From assembly GCA_910587915.1 (NCBI GenBank), contig CAJUOB010000022.1, positions 1 to 46,432 of the forward strand: a DNA stretch of 46,432 nucleotides, read 5' to 3'. Positions 32,991-41,629 of the stretch are shown here, piece by piece (the stretch's first letter is position 1; each line of letters starts with the position of its first letter). Source of the DNA: an uncultured Muribaculaceae bacterium. GTDB lineage: Bacteria; Bacteroidota; Bacteroidia; Bacteroidales; Muribaculaceae. The notes below the pieces were generated by a model, which worked only from the letters and a program-made list of their open reading frames with translations, was not told the DNA's origin and made no database searches. The position numbers were made by a program, and so were the translations under genes.

Positions 32991-32998
32991 CAGACGAT

Positions 32999-34129
32999 AT
33001 GAAATTCACTCTGCAACATACGGCACCCGGCTGTCAGGCCCGTGCCGGCGTTATATCTACCGATCACGGGGATATCGAAACCCCGATTTTTATGCCCGTA
33101 GGCACTGCGGGTACCGTCAAGGGTGTGCACATGCACGAACTCCGCGACGACATTCAGGCTCAGATTATCCTTGGCAATACCTATCATCTGTATCTACGCC
33201 CGGGAATGGATATAATTGGTCGTGCCGGTGGTCTGCACCGGTTCAACGGCTGGGAGCGCCCTATCCTTACAGATAGCGGCGGATTTCAGGTATTCTCGCT
33301 GAGCGAGAACCGCAAACTTACCGAGGAGGGCGCACATTTCCGCAGCCACATCGATGGTTCGAAGCATCTTTTTACACCTGAGAATGTGGTCGATATACAG
33401 CGAACTATCGGTTCCGATATCATGATGGCTCTCGACGAATGTGCTCCCGGTACCGCCGACCGTCAGTATACCCGCAAGTCGCTCGATCTTACAAAGCGTT
33501 GGCTCGAGCGTGGCTGGCGTCATTATTGCGACACCGAGCCCCTCTACGGCCATTATCAGTCCTATTTCCCGATTGTACAAGGCTGCACCTATCCCGACCT
33601 TCGCCGCGAGGCTGCCGAGCATGCCGTGCAGTGTGGTGCCGACGGCTATGCCATTGGTGGTCTGGCTGTAGGCGAACCCGCCGAAACCATGTACGACATG
33701 ATAGAGGTTGTCAACGAAGTGCTGCCTACCGACCGTCCTCGATATCTCATGGGTGTGGGTACTCCGGTTAATATTCTCGAGGCCATTGACCGTGGTGTCG
33801 ACATGATGGACTGCGTGATGCCGACGCGTAACGGTCGCAACGGTATGCTCTTCACACCATATGGCACCATGAACATGCGAAACCAGAAATGGGCCGACGA
33901 TTTTTCGCCACTGCAACCCGACGGACCTTCGTATGTCGATCGTGTGTACACTAAGGCATATGTGCGTCACCTCTTTATAGCCAATGAGCTGTTGGCCATG
34001 CAGATTGCCTCGATTCATAATCTCGCTTTCTATCTTTGGCTTGTTCGTGAAGCTCGTAAGCATATCATCGCCGGCGACTTCCACGACTGGAAAACCGAGA
34101 TGGTCGCAGTGATTTCACGACGGTTGTAA
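32999..34129 (+). CDS. tgt: tRNA-guanine transglycosylase
   Basis: Tgt swaps guanine 34 for preQ1 in tRNAs with GUN anticodons during queuosine synthesis. The 376-residue protein has 'PIFMPVGTAGTVKGV', the catalytic base region 'LTDSGGFQVFSLS' (Asp92), 'FPIVQGCTYPDLR', 'YAIGGLAVGEP' and nucleophile Asp271 in 'DCVMPTRNGRNG'. The usual C-terminal zinc motif CxCxxC is missing: that region reads 'YVDRVYTKAYVRHL'. The histidine of the zinc site ('IHNLAFY') remains. As I recall, other Bacteroidales Tgt proteins share this change. The start is fixed by homology at MKFTLQ; the longer upstream frame is not coding. Confidence 0.95.
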   Translation: MKFTLQHTAPGCQARAGVISTDHGDIETPIFMPVGTAGTVKGVHMHELRDDIQAQIILGNTYHLYLRPGMDIIGRAGGLHRFNGWERPILTDSGGFQVFSLSENRKLTEEGAHFRSHIDGSKHLFTPENVVDIQRTIGSDIMMALDECAPGTADRQYTRKSLDLTKRWLERGWRHYCDTEPLYGHYQSYFPIVQGCTYPDLRREAAEHAVQCGADGYAIGGLAVGEPAETMYDMIEVVNEVLPTDRPRYLMGVGTPVNILEAIDRGVDMMDCVMPTRNGRNGMLFTPYGTMNMRNQKWADDFSPLQPDGPSYVDRVYTKAYVRHLFIANELLAMQIASIHNLAFYLWLVREARKHIIAGDFHDWKTEMVAVISRRL

Positions 34130-34146
34130 ATTTAATTAACAATTAA

Positions 34147-34260
34147 TAATTTATAATTAATAATTGACTGTAGCGTGGCACGAAGGATGAACGTGCAATG
34201 ATTATAAATTATACTTTATTGATTATTAATTATTAACTATACATTATTAATTATAAATTA
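34147..34260. repeat. AT-rich element with 18-bp perfect inverted repeats
   Basis: Arms at 34147-34164 and 34243-34260 are perfect inverted copies rich in TAATTTATAATTAATAAT. The middle is less AT-rich and holds a small GCACG/CGTGC hairpin near 34180. Together with its flanks it fills the 140-base gap between tgt and the permease gene. The layout resembles the element at 23226-23315. Confidence 0.5.
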
Positions 34261-34269
34261 GCACCATAG

Positions 34270-35346
34270 GTGTTTAAGATACTCGATAGATATATTATCA
34301 GGAAGTTCCTCGGAACTTACGTTTTCGCCATAGTGCTGCTACTGGCGATCGTGGTGATGTTCGACATAAACGAAAAACTCGATTCGTTTGTCAAGGCGCC
34401 GCTGAAGAGCACTTTGTTCGACTATTTTCTCAACTTCCTGCCGTATTTCGCCAATCAGTTCTCGCCCCTGTTCACATTTATCGCCGTCATATTCTTCACC
34501 TCGAAGCTTGCCGGCAACAGTGAAATCATAGCCATGCTTTCTACGGGCATGAGTTTCAAGCGACTCATGCGTCCCTATATGGTATCGGCTGCCATTATTG
34601 CGGCTTTCTCCTTCGTGCTCAGCGCGTATATAGTGCCACCGGGCAATGTGAAGAAGAACAACTATACCAATACCTATGTCAAGAACAAGCGTGTGGACTA
34701 TGGCTCCAATATTATGCTTATGGTCGCTCCAGGTGAGATTGCCTATATAAGCCGCTACGACAATATCAGCAAGACTGGGCACCGTTTTCAGCTTGAGAAA
34801 TTCGATGAGGATAAGCGCCTTGTGTCGCGTCTCACGGCTCAGTCGATTCGCTGGGATACTCTGTATAGTTGGCGTCTGAGCGACTATGTGGTCCGCGATT
34901 TTGTGGATAACCGGGAAGTCATACGCAAGGGTTACTCCCTCGACACCATCATACCCTTCGAGCCCCGCGACTTCCTCATATCCGAACTCGACCACGAGCA
35001 GATGACATCGCCTGAGCTCGACCAATATATCGAGCGCCAGAAGCGTCGTGGGGTGGCGAACATACAGAGCTTTGAGGTAGAGCGGGAGAGGCGCTATGCC
35101 ATGACGGCAGCCGCGTTTATCCTTACTGTCATCGGCATGACACTCTCGGCACGTAAGGTGAAGGGTGGTATGGGTGTGAACATTGGCATAGGCCTGGTGC
35201 TGAGTTTCAGCTATATTCTGTTCATGACCATTACCCAGACATTTGCCATCAATGGAATCACGTCGGCTTTTGTGGCCATGTGGATACCCAATCTCATCTA
35301 CTCCGTGATTGCTATCGTGCTCTATCGCCGTGCATCGCGAGGATAG
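34270..35346 (+). CDS. LptF/LptG-type lipopolysaccharide export permease
   Basis: This 358-residue inner-membrane protein belongs to the YjgP/YjgQ family, the membrane half of the ABC transporter LptB2FG that extracts LPS for delivery to the outer membrane. It has three N-terminal membrane helices (about 14-34, 58-80 and 100-120, starting 'ILDRYIIRKFLGTYVFAIVL'), a periplasmic beta-jellyroll (about 130-270) and three C-terminal helices. The conserved 'KLAGNSEIIAMLSTGMSFKRLM' coupling segment is present. It begins with GTG at 34270. Whether it corresponds to LptF or LptG cannot be decided here. A bidirectional terminator follows. Confidence 0.92.
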   Translation: MFKILDRYIIRKFLGTYVFAIVLLLAIVVMFDINEKLDSFVKAPLKSTLFDYFLNFLPYFANQFSPLFTFIAVIFFTSKLAGNSEIIAMLSTGMSFKRLMRPYMVSAAIIAAFSFVLSAYIVPPGNVKKNNYTNTYVKNKRVDYGSNIMLMVAPGEIAYISRYDNISKTGHRFQLEKFDEDKRLVSRLTAQSIRWDTLYSWRLSDYVVRDFVDNREVIRKGYSLDTIIPFEPRDFLISELDHEQMTSPELDQYIERQKRRGVANIQSFEVERERRYAMTAAAFILTVIGMTLSARKVKGGMGVNIGIGLVLSFSYILFMTITQTFAINGITSAFVAMWIPNLIYSVIAIVLYRRASRG

Positions 35347-35397
35347 AGGTTGCTATTGGAAGATCGGTTAAGGAAGTGGAATGAGTTACAACACTAT

Positions 35398-35437
35398 TAT
35401 CTTAACTTCATTAACTTCTTTAACTCTATTAACTTCA
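35398..35437. repeat. Tandem TTAACTTC-type repeats
   Basis: Four imperfect copies of a 9-10 base unit related to TTAACTTCA lie between the permease gene and the terminator. No gene is visible in 35347-35522. Confidence 0.5.
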
Positions 35438-35460
35438 TAAGTCTCATCGACGCTCGGTTT

Positions 35461-35512
35461 GAGCAAAAAACAGCCATGACAATCGCGGAGACTGTCATGG
35501 CTAACTTTTTTG
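35461..35512. terminator. Bidirectional terminator between convergent genes
   Basis: A perfect 10-bp stem (35472-35481 with 35493-35502) is flanked by an A run on the left and a T run on the right, so it works for the permease gene on the plus strand and the acyltransferase on the minus strand. Confidence 0.88.
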
Positions 35513-35522
35513 ATTTGTGCTA

Positions 35523-36653
35523 TCAGTTTAGTTCCAATTGTTTTACGGGCTTGGGTGCCGGTTCTATTCCGATCCAACGTGCGCCGGGAATAAATGCGAG
35601 CACTCTGGCGGTGAGCCAGCACGACAAGAATGTGCACAGGGCTATGGCCGGGATGGCGAGTACCGTTGGCAATGCCATGTCGAACTTGAATATTCCCACC
35701 CATACGCCGAGCCAGAATATGTGCATGAGATATATGGCGAAGCTAAGGCGCGACAGGTCGGCGACAGGTGCCGGTGTGGTCTTGAGGTCTATGCAGCTGA
35801 ATAGCAGGAACGCTCCGATGGTGAGCACATAGACATTGAGAGTGCAGAACGACCAGCCGATTTCCAGTGTGGGGGTATCAATGAGATTTTCGGGGACGGC
35901 CTGCACATAGAACGACAGAATTGTCGCTAATGCGCCGGCAACGAGCATGGGCAGACCGATGGCTACTCGCCGGGCTTTGGTCCATGTGAGGTGCGTGCGG
36001 ATATAGTGTGCGGTCACCACGTAGCCAAGATAGCCCGAGAAGTACCACAACATGTGATATTCATTCCAGAAGCACTGGCCCCATACCTCGCCGAACCAAC
36101 GGCAGAGGAAAGGAATACATGTCGAAACCGCAAAGAGGCCGATGAAGAATTGCTCCTCGCGTGCAGTGGCTTTGCGTAGCCATGGCGATATCATGGGCGT
36201 GAAAAGATAGATGCTGATGAGCGGATACATGAACCATAGATGACCGGCCAGCGAAGGGAAGTTAAGTGGTATGCGGCAGAAATCGGTAAGGGCTGTATTG
36301 CTGTCGATCTGACCCCACAGCAGAGGAAGTGTGCTGTAGAGTACCATAAAAATAATCATTGGTGGCAATATGCGGGTGAATCGCCGGCGGTAGAAATCCC
36401 AAAGCGATACGGTTTCTTTCATAGGCACCAGAAGATAGGCCGATACGATGATGAACAATGGCACCGACATGCGCGAGAATCCGTCGTAGACCGATACCCA
36501 TAGTCGGTCGGCTTCGTTTGCGAGCCACGACTGGGGGCCGGCCATCTCGCCGGGAGCGGCTGCACCGTAGTAGTTTTCACTGGCATGAACCAGAATCACG
36601 AGAAAGCATGCGAACACACGCACGAAGTCTAAGAATACTATTCGTTGTTTCAT
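35523..36653 (-). CDS. Acyltransferase-3 family membrane protein
   Basis: This 376-residue protein has about ten membrane helices and the acyltransferase-3 signature at the N terminus: 'RIVFLDFVRVFACFLVILVH', with the conserved histidine at about residue 22. Further motifs are 'SVPLFIIVSAYLLVP' and 'HLWFMYPLISIYLFTPM'. It probably acylates a surface glycan or lipid; the substrate is unknown. The ATG at 36653 is preceded by a TATCTTTG promoter box about 24 bases upstream, so the longer frame to 36815, which runs through that box and a terminator hairpin, is rejected. It appears to be a single-gene transcript. Confidence 0.9.
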   Translation of the reverse strand: MKQRIVFLDFVRVFACFLVILVHASENYYGAAAPGEMAGPQSWLANEADRLWVSVYDGFSRMSVPLFIIVSAYLLVPMKETVSLWDFYRRRFTRILPPMIIFMVLYSTLPLLWGQIDSNTALTDFCRIPLNFPSLAGHLWFMYPLISIYLFTPMISPWLRKATAREEQFFIGLFAVSTCIPFLCRWFGEVWGQCFWNEYHMLWYFSGYLGYVVTAHYIRTHLTWTKARRVAIGLPMLVAGALATILSFYVQAVPENLIDTPTLEIGWSFCTLNVYVLTIGAFLLFSCIDLKTTPAPVADLSRLSFAIYLMHIFWLGVWVGIFKFDMALPTVLAIPAIALCTFLSCWLTARVLAFIPGARWIGIEPAPKPVKQLELN

Positions 36654-36676
36654 GGATGAATAAGTGATAATGCCTG

Positions 36677-36684
36677 CAAAGATA
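36677..36684 (-). promoter_or_regulatory. Acyltransferase promoter -7 box
   Basis: The minus strand reads TATCTTTG, an exact TAnnTTTG match, 23 bases before the ATG at 36653. The -33 element is not at the usual spacing. Confidence 0.5.
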
Positions 36685-36720
36685 GGCAATATGCGTGGCC
36701 CGGTTATCGCCAATTGCGCC

Positions 36721-36762
36721 AAAAATGTAAAAGCCGTCGTGCCATGAGGCTGCACGACGGCT
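36721..36762 (-). terminator. Terminator of the cobalamin operon
   Basis: A perfect 11-bp stem (36732-36742 with 36752-36762) is followed on the minus strand by TTTTACATTTTT. It lies 22 bases past the stop of the last operon gene. Confidence 0.85.
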
Positions 36763-36783
36763 ATAAATAGATCATTAAGCAAG

Positions 36784-38145
36784 TTATAGAATAATTTTCC
36801 TTGATGTGGTTCCACGGCGCTCGATGTAGATGCCGGGACGGGCGGTGGCGCGGTTTACACGTCGGCCCTGCAGATCGAATAGCTCGGGCGCGACATTTTC
36901 CGTATCGGGCGACGGAAGAGAGATGCCGCTATATTTGCTTTGCGGAAATACAGGGAGGGATGGAAACCAATAATTCGAAATCATTGGATATTCCTTTATG
37001 AGTGTACCCGAGGCATTGTAGCGGCGCAGCACATAAGTCGGATCCTGGAAATCGTGGTAGACCGACATGTATATTTCGTCGGTCTCGGGGTGCACACGCA
37101 TTGAGCACCCGTAGATTTTCCAGTCAACATCTTCCTCCTCGAGGTTGATGATGAGGCTGCATTCGTTGGTGTCGATATTATAACGGTACACATATTTACC
37201 CGAGAACCATGTGTTGGCGCCCCCTTTCCAATAGAGGGTGTGTTCCTGTTCCGAGGCGCAGAAAGCATCGGGAGTCCACGCGTACCACGAGTTTGACGGA
37301 CCGTAGACTCCATCGGGTAGTTTAATTACTGAGGTGTCGAGCGATTTCGGGTCGATGCGCAGCAGGTAGGGCAGTGCTGAGCCACGACCGTCGGTTCCAC
37401 CGGCTATGCTCACCCACAGGTTGTCATCGCTGCCAAGCACCACCGATCCGATGCCGGCACCATCCTGTACCAGTTCGGGCGATATGACTTGGGTCACCTC
37501 ATCGGCATCCGGGTCGATCACCAGCAGGCCTTCCGACTGATGTGCGGCGAAGACTTTGCCGGCAGCCAGTACCATACTTCCACACTGTCCGTGATAGAGC
37601 GAACCGCTCGGGTCGGTATTTGGCTTGTCGTCGGAGCCCGATGTATTCTCCGATCCTTTTACCTTTCCGGTAATTTCTATCTTGTTGAGATCAAGTATCC
37701 ATATGCCGTTGGAGGTCGATACATACCCTTTCGAAGCACTTACTCCTACGAATCCGCGACCATCGCACTGCGAACCGTCGGGAGCTATATTCTCAATCTG
37801 CTTTATTATTTTGAGAGTGGTGGCATCGGCCACGGTTATGCGGCCGCCTGTTATGCTGGCTCCTCCATCTTTGGCCTGTTTGGCTATGAGATAGAAGCGG
37901 CCGTTCCATATGGCTCCGTACTGGTTTGTGCACCCGAGTTCTTTACCCGGATTTTCTGTCTGTATCACCCGATAATGCCAGTAGTTGCCTTCGGGATCGT
38001 CGGGAAGGATATAGTTCATGGTCGAATTCTGATGTCCATACCAGTCTTCGTTGACTATGAATACTCCCGAGGTATAATCGACTCCCGCCGCCTGCACGGC
38101 AAACGCCGCGCAGGTACCGAGAATCATGCTGAGAATCCTATTCAT
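36784..38145 (-). CDS. Secreted propeller-like protein with sorting tail
   Basis: The 453-residue protein has a Sec signal peptide (residues 1-19, ending VQA) and a repeat-rich beta structure like the YncE/DUF5074 propellers, with blades such as 'GRITVADATTLKIIKQIENI', 'KGYVSTSNGIWILDL' and 'HQSEGLLVIDPDADEVTQVI'. The last 40 residues ('ELFDLQGRRVN...PGIYIERRG') look like a type IX secretion sorting domain, unlike the lipobox of the BtuG-like protein in the same operon. Its ATG overlaps the stop of the LRR gene as ATGA. It may be a second cobamide-binding propeller at the surface. That role is inferred from operon and fold only. Confidence 0.83.
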   Translation of the reverse strand: MNRILSMILGTCAAFAVQAAGVDYTSGVFIVNEDWYGHQNSTMNYILPDDPEGNYWHYRVIQTENPGKELGCTNQYGAIWNGRFYLIAKQAKDGGASITGGRITVADATTLKIIKQIENIAPDGSQCDGRGFVGVSASKGYVSTSNGIWILDLNKIEITGKVKGSENTSGSDDKPNTDPSGSLYHGQCGSMVLAAGKVFAAHQSEGLLVIDPDADEVTQVISPELVQDGAGIGSVVLGSDDNLWVSIAGGTDGRGSALPYLLRIDPKSLDTSVIKLPDGVYGPSNSWYAWTPDAFCASEQEHTLYWKGGANTWFSGKYVYRYNIDTNECSLIINLEEEDVDWKIYGCSMRVHPETDEIYMSVYHDFQDPTYVLRRYNASGTLIKEYPMISNYWFPSLPVFPQSKYSGISLPSPDTENVAPELFDLQGRRVNRATARPGIYIERRGTTSRKIIL

Positions 38146-41100
38146 CGCAAAACAAGCTTATGGGTTTGTTCTCCACAACGGAACAGATATATTCCTGCAG
38201 GAAGAACGCCGCGAGCTTCGGCAACGGAAATACTCTTTGCCACACATACTCCGGCCATGTTGTAGAAGTCGCCGGCAGTGTTCTCCGGCATGGCGATATT
38301 GTCAATGCCGGTGGGTACGGGAGTGGTGAATGTCTGCGGTGCCATGGTATGGTTCACGCCATCGTAGCTTGCATTGAACGACATTGAGTAGGCCGTGCCG
38401 GGCTGCAAGCCTTCGATTTCAGCTGTGAATGTTCCGTCCGGCGCAATTTCGATATTGCCTGAGCTTACAGCACGCGAAGCTCCTTCGATATCGAAGGTGA
38501 TGATAGTGGATGCAAGAACGTGGGCTGTATTGGCGGTCAGGAATTTTTCGGGGAGATTGCTCATATCGTAGCCGGCATGTATAAGTCCGCTGACAGTATG
38601 TACACCTTCAGATACATCTACTTTTGTCACTTCAGCCGTCAGCGAGGTAAGCTCGGGAGCGCTGATTGCCGATTTTTTCCAGGTGCTATTTGCCTCGTAG
38701 GCTTCTTTGCATCCGGTGGGTACCACAACCGGGAGCCAAGGTCCGCTCGATGTATTTCCCGATAGAGTGTAGGTTCCAATTTTGATAGGCTCCGGGTTGC
38801 ACATGTAGAAAGTGGCGTTTTCGTTTTTCTGGCATATGTAGTTCTGAGTCATTGTGGTGACCGATGCAGGTATCACAATTTCTTTGAATGCCGAGCTGCG
38901 GAAAGCCCATCCCTGAATAGTGGTGAGTCCGTCGGGAAGATCAATTTCCGCGAGGCCCATATCGGCAAAGGCATATTGGTTGATGGACTTAACACCCTCG
39001 GGCAGTATTACCTTGGCAATACTTGTGCATCCACAGAATGTGTAGTTGGGTATGGTTGTTGCTTTGGAAGGTACTTTCACAGTTCCGGCAGGCAGTGGGT
39101 CTTCTCCGTAGTATGCGATGGTTGCGAGGCTTGTGCAGCCGCGGAACACCTGGGTGCCATTGCTTGCAAACACTGCATCGGGGCTCATGGTCACTTTTTC
39201 AAGACGGGTGCAATTGTAGAAGAGCGACATCGGGAGAGTGACAATGCCTTCAGGCAGTGCGATTTCTGTGATTTTGCTGCAGTTCTGGAACACCGCGTTG
39301 CCAAGAGTGGTAAGACCGGCCGGCAGAGTGATTTCGGTGAGAGATACACAGCCCGAGAACGCATTTGCGGCAATCTGGGTTACCGATGCCGGGATGTCGA
39401 TCTTGGTGAGAGCCGAGCAGGAGCTGAACATGTACTGGGGAATCGTCGTAAGTGTTGCAGGCAGCTTTGCGGAGGCAAGGCTTGTGCAGTTCTGGAATAT
39501 GTTGTATCCTATTGTTTCCACTCCATCGGGTATTGATATACTTTCGAGAGCGCGGCAGTAGGCGAATCCATAGTTTGGAAGTTCCTTGAGCGACGATGGG
39601 ATCGCGATAGATGTAAGGGCCTCTGCATAGAAGAAAGCGCGTTCGCCAATAGATGCGACACCGTCGGGAAGCACGAGCTGAGTGAGAGCCGAACAATTGC
39701 TGAAAGCGTATTTGCCTACGGATGTGACAGTGGTCGGTATGCCGGCTTTGGCGAGTTTGGCGCAGTCGTAGAATGCATAGTCGGGTATGGCGGCAAGGCC
39801 TTCGGGAAGAGTTACTTCCACGAGTTCGGAAGCTCCGTAGAAGGTGCTGTCGTTCATTGCTGTGATGTTAAATGTCTTATCCTGATATTTAACAGTTGCA
39901 GGCACCACCAAAGTACCGGTGTAACCGGCTTCATTGGCTGCTGCTATGGTGTTGCGGTCAGCTTTTCCTTCCACACGTTTGTATGTCAGGATTGCTGTAT
40001 TTGTGTCGCCGAGCGATGCCACGCGGAAGGTCGCACCATTCATGTCGAAAATATCGCCGATGTTTACATCCATGGTGTATTCGCCGAATTTCTCAAAGTT
40101 TTTCCAACCTTCTGCAGCTGCATATGTCGTTGTGTAGCCGGTCGGTACGGTGAGGGTTGCTGTGGCATAGGTTTCAGTGTCGAAGCAGTCGGCTGCGGCT
40201 GTTGGGGGTACGGTTGTCTCCACCTTTATGCTTTTGAGCTGCGGGCAGAGTGCAAAAGCTCCCGATTCGATAGTCTTTACCGACGCCGGCAGCACAACTG
40301 AAGCGAGGGCGTCGTTGGCGGCAAAGGCCATTTCGCCTACGGATGTGACCCATTCGGGAACATTGGCTTCTGTAATATTTGTGCCGCTGAAGACACCGGC
40401 TGCAATTGAGGTCACCAACTTCGGGAAAAGAGGGGTTGTGATGGCTGTGGTGCAGAATGCCCGTTCGCCGATTTTCTTTATTTGGTCGATAGAGCCGTTT
40501 TCAGCAAATTTCACTTCCTTCAGAGGGGTCGAGGTGAAGGCGTCGGCACCGATCTCTGTTACTGTCGCCGGCAGAGTGATACTTGTCACTGCCGACGATG
40601 CGAATGCAGCTTCGCCAATGGCAACAACAGTATACTCAGTCTCCTCGTCGGTGAAAGTGGCCGGGATAACTATGTCGCCGCTGTAGGGCACAGGCTCTGC
40701 GCCTTCTGTGGCGAATGGAGCGCACACGCTCACGGTCTTGGAGGAATAGCTTTTCAGAGTGTAGCATATGCCATTGTGCTCGAACTGTGTTTTGGCGCCT
40801 TCGGGTATGGTTGCGGGGGCTGCCACAAATGTTTTCCAATCGCGGGGAGTCATGTTGAGTGAGAAATTCCATCCGTCCCAGGAACCGTCGGAAAGCACTC
40901 GGCCTGAGGCTCCCCAGCTGGAGTACCCGAACGAGTTTGCATCGCCTTCCTTCACCCAGTACGACCAATAGCTGAGATACCAGCCCGAACCCCAGAAGTC
41001 GTCGGGGTCGAGAGCGCTCCAGTCGTCGTAGTCGTAGGCTATTCTGCTACTTGCTTGCGAAGGTTTGTAGCCGTCGGGGTGTTCGAAGAATCCATTCTCT

Positions 41101-41618
41101 GACTTAAGGGTATACTTTCCGTTGGTAATGGAAATTTCGCCATCATCGTCCTGGTCCCAGCCAAGTCCACCGACAACATATCCGCCAAGAGGATCGGTCG
41201 GAGATGATACGTTGGTATACTCCAGCAGGGCGTAAAGTCGTGGATTGGCCGAGACAACGGCACGTATCATGTCGACACCGGTTGCCTGTCCGTCCCACCG
41301 GTAACCGAACACGAGGGCGTTTTTTTCCTTGTCGTCGTTGAACTGGATTACAAGAGCGGCCCGGTTTTCGCCTTCTCCGGCCCAACTTTCAATCATATCG
41401 AAAGTGAAGTTGCCGTCGGGAACTCCGAGGTCGTCGGGATCAGAAGGATATGCCGATGCTGGTTGGATGGTACCGGTATGGCTTTTTGAAGTGACGATTG
41501 TGGATTGGTAATCAATTCCTTGCACTGTCTTTGGCGCATGACGCATGCTTTCGGTTGAAGCATAGGTCAAGCCCGCGACCGCTGCAGCTGCAGCGGCCGT
41601 AAGAAGAAATCTCTTCAT
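38142..41618 (-). CDS. Large LRR surface protein of the cobalamin operon
   Basis: The 1158-residue protein has a Sec signal peptide (residues 1-20), an N-terminal domain of about 250 residues with 'ALVIQFNDDKEKNALVFGYR' and 'SYWSYWVKEGDANSFGYSSW', and two blocks of BspA-type LRR_5 repeats of about 23 residues (about 300-480 and 570-960; for example 'VTSVGKYAFSNCSALTQLVL'). A fibronectin-like segment (about 1000-1100) and a sorting-type C terminus ('FYNMAGVCVA...PAGIYLFRCG') complete it. LRR_5 proteins often bind host or partner proteins. Co-transcription with btuB and btuG suggests a role in B12 capture. It lies 11 bases after the PKD-like gene. Confidence 0.88.
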   Translation of the reverse strand: MKRFLLTAAAAAAVAGLTYASTESMRHAPKTVQGIDYQSTIVTSKSHTGTIQPASAYPSDPDDLGVPDGNFTFDMIESWAGEGENRAALVIQFNDDKEKNALVFGYRWDGQATGVDMIRAVVSANPRLYALLEYTNVSSPTDPLGGYVVGGLGWDQDDDGEISITNGKYTLKSENGFFEHPDGYKPSQASSRIAYDYDDWSALDPDDFWGSGWYLSYWSYWVKEGDANSFGYSSWGASGRVLSDGSWDGWNFSLNMTPRDWKTFVAAPATIPEGAKTQFEHNGICYTLKSYSSKTVSVCAPFATEGAEPVPYSGDIVIPATFTDEETEYTVVAIGEAAFASSAVTSITLPATVTEIGADAFTSTPLKEVKFAENGSIDQIKKIGERAFCTTAITTPLFPKLVTSIAAGVFSGTNITEANVPEWVTSVGEMAFAANDALASVVLPASVKTIESGAFALCPQLKSIKVETTVPPTAAADCFDTETYATATLTVPTGYTTTYAAAEGWKNFEKFGEYTMDVNIGDIFDMNGATFRVASLGDTNTAILTYKRVEGKADRNTIAAANEAGYTGTLVVPATVKYQDKTFNITAMNDSTFYGASELVEVTLPEGLAAIPDYAFYDCAKLAKAGIPTTVTSVGKYAFSNCSALTQLVLPDGVASIGERAFFYAEALTSIAIPSSLKELPNYGFAYCRALESISIPDGVETIGYNIFQNCTSLASAKLPATLTTIPQYMFSSCSALTKIDIPASVTQIAANAFSGCVSLTEITLPAGLTTLGNAVFQNCSKITEIALPEGIVTLPMSLFYNCTRLEKVTMSPDAVFASNGTQVFRGCTSLATIAYYGEDPLPAGTVKVPSKATTIPNYTFCGCTSIAKVILPEGVKSINQYAFADMGLAEIDLPDGLTTIQGWAFRSSAFKEIVIPASVTTMTQNYICQKNENATFYMCNPEPIKIGTYTLSGNTSSGPWLPVVVPTGCKEAYEANSTWKKSAISAPELTSLTAEVTKVDVSEGVHTVSGLIHAGYDMSNLPEKFLTANTAHVLASTIITFDIEGASRAVSSGNIEIAPDGTFTAEIEGLQPGTAYSMSFNASYDGVNHTMAPQTFTTPVPTGIDNIAMPENTAGDFYNMAGVCVAKSISVAEARGVLPAGIYLFRCGEQTHKLVLR

Positions 41619-41629
41619 ACTGTCGGATT

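Noticed and set aside
32801..32998. N-terminal extension of tgt
   Set aside because: It overlaps the start of the divergent CHAT gene and both promoters; homology begins at the ATG at 32999.
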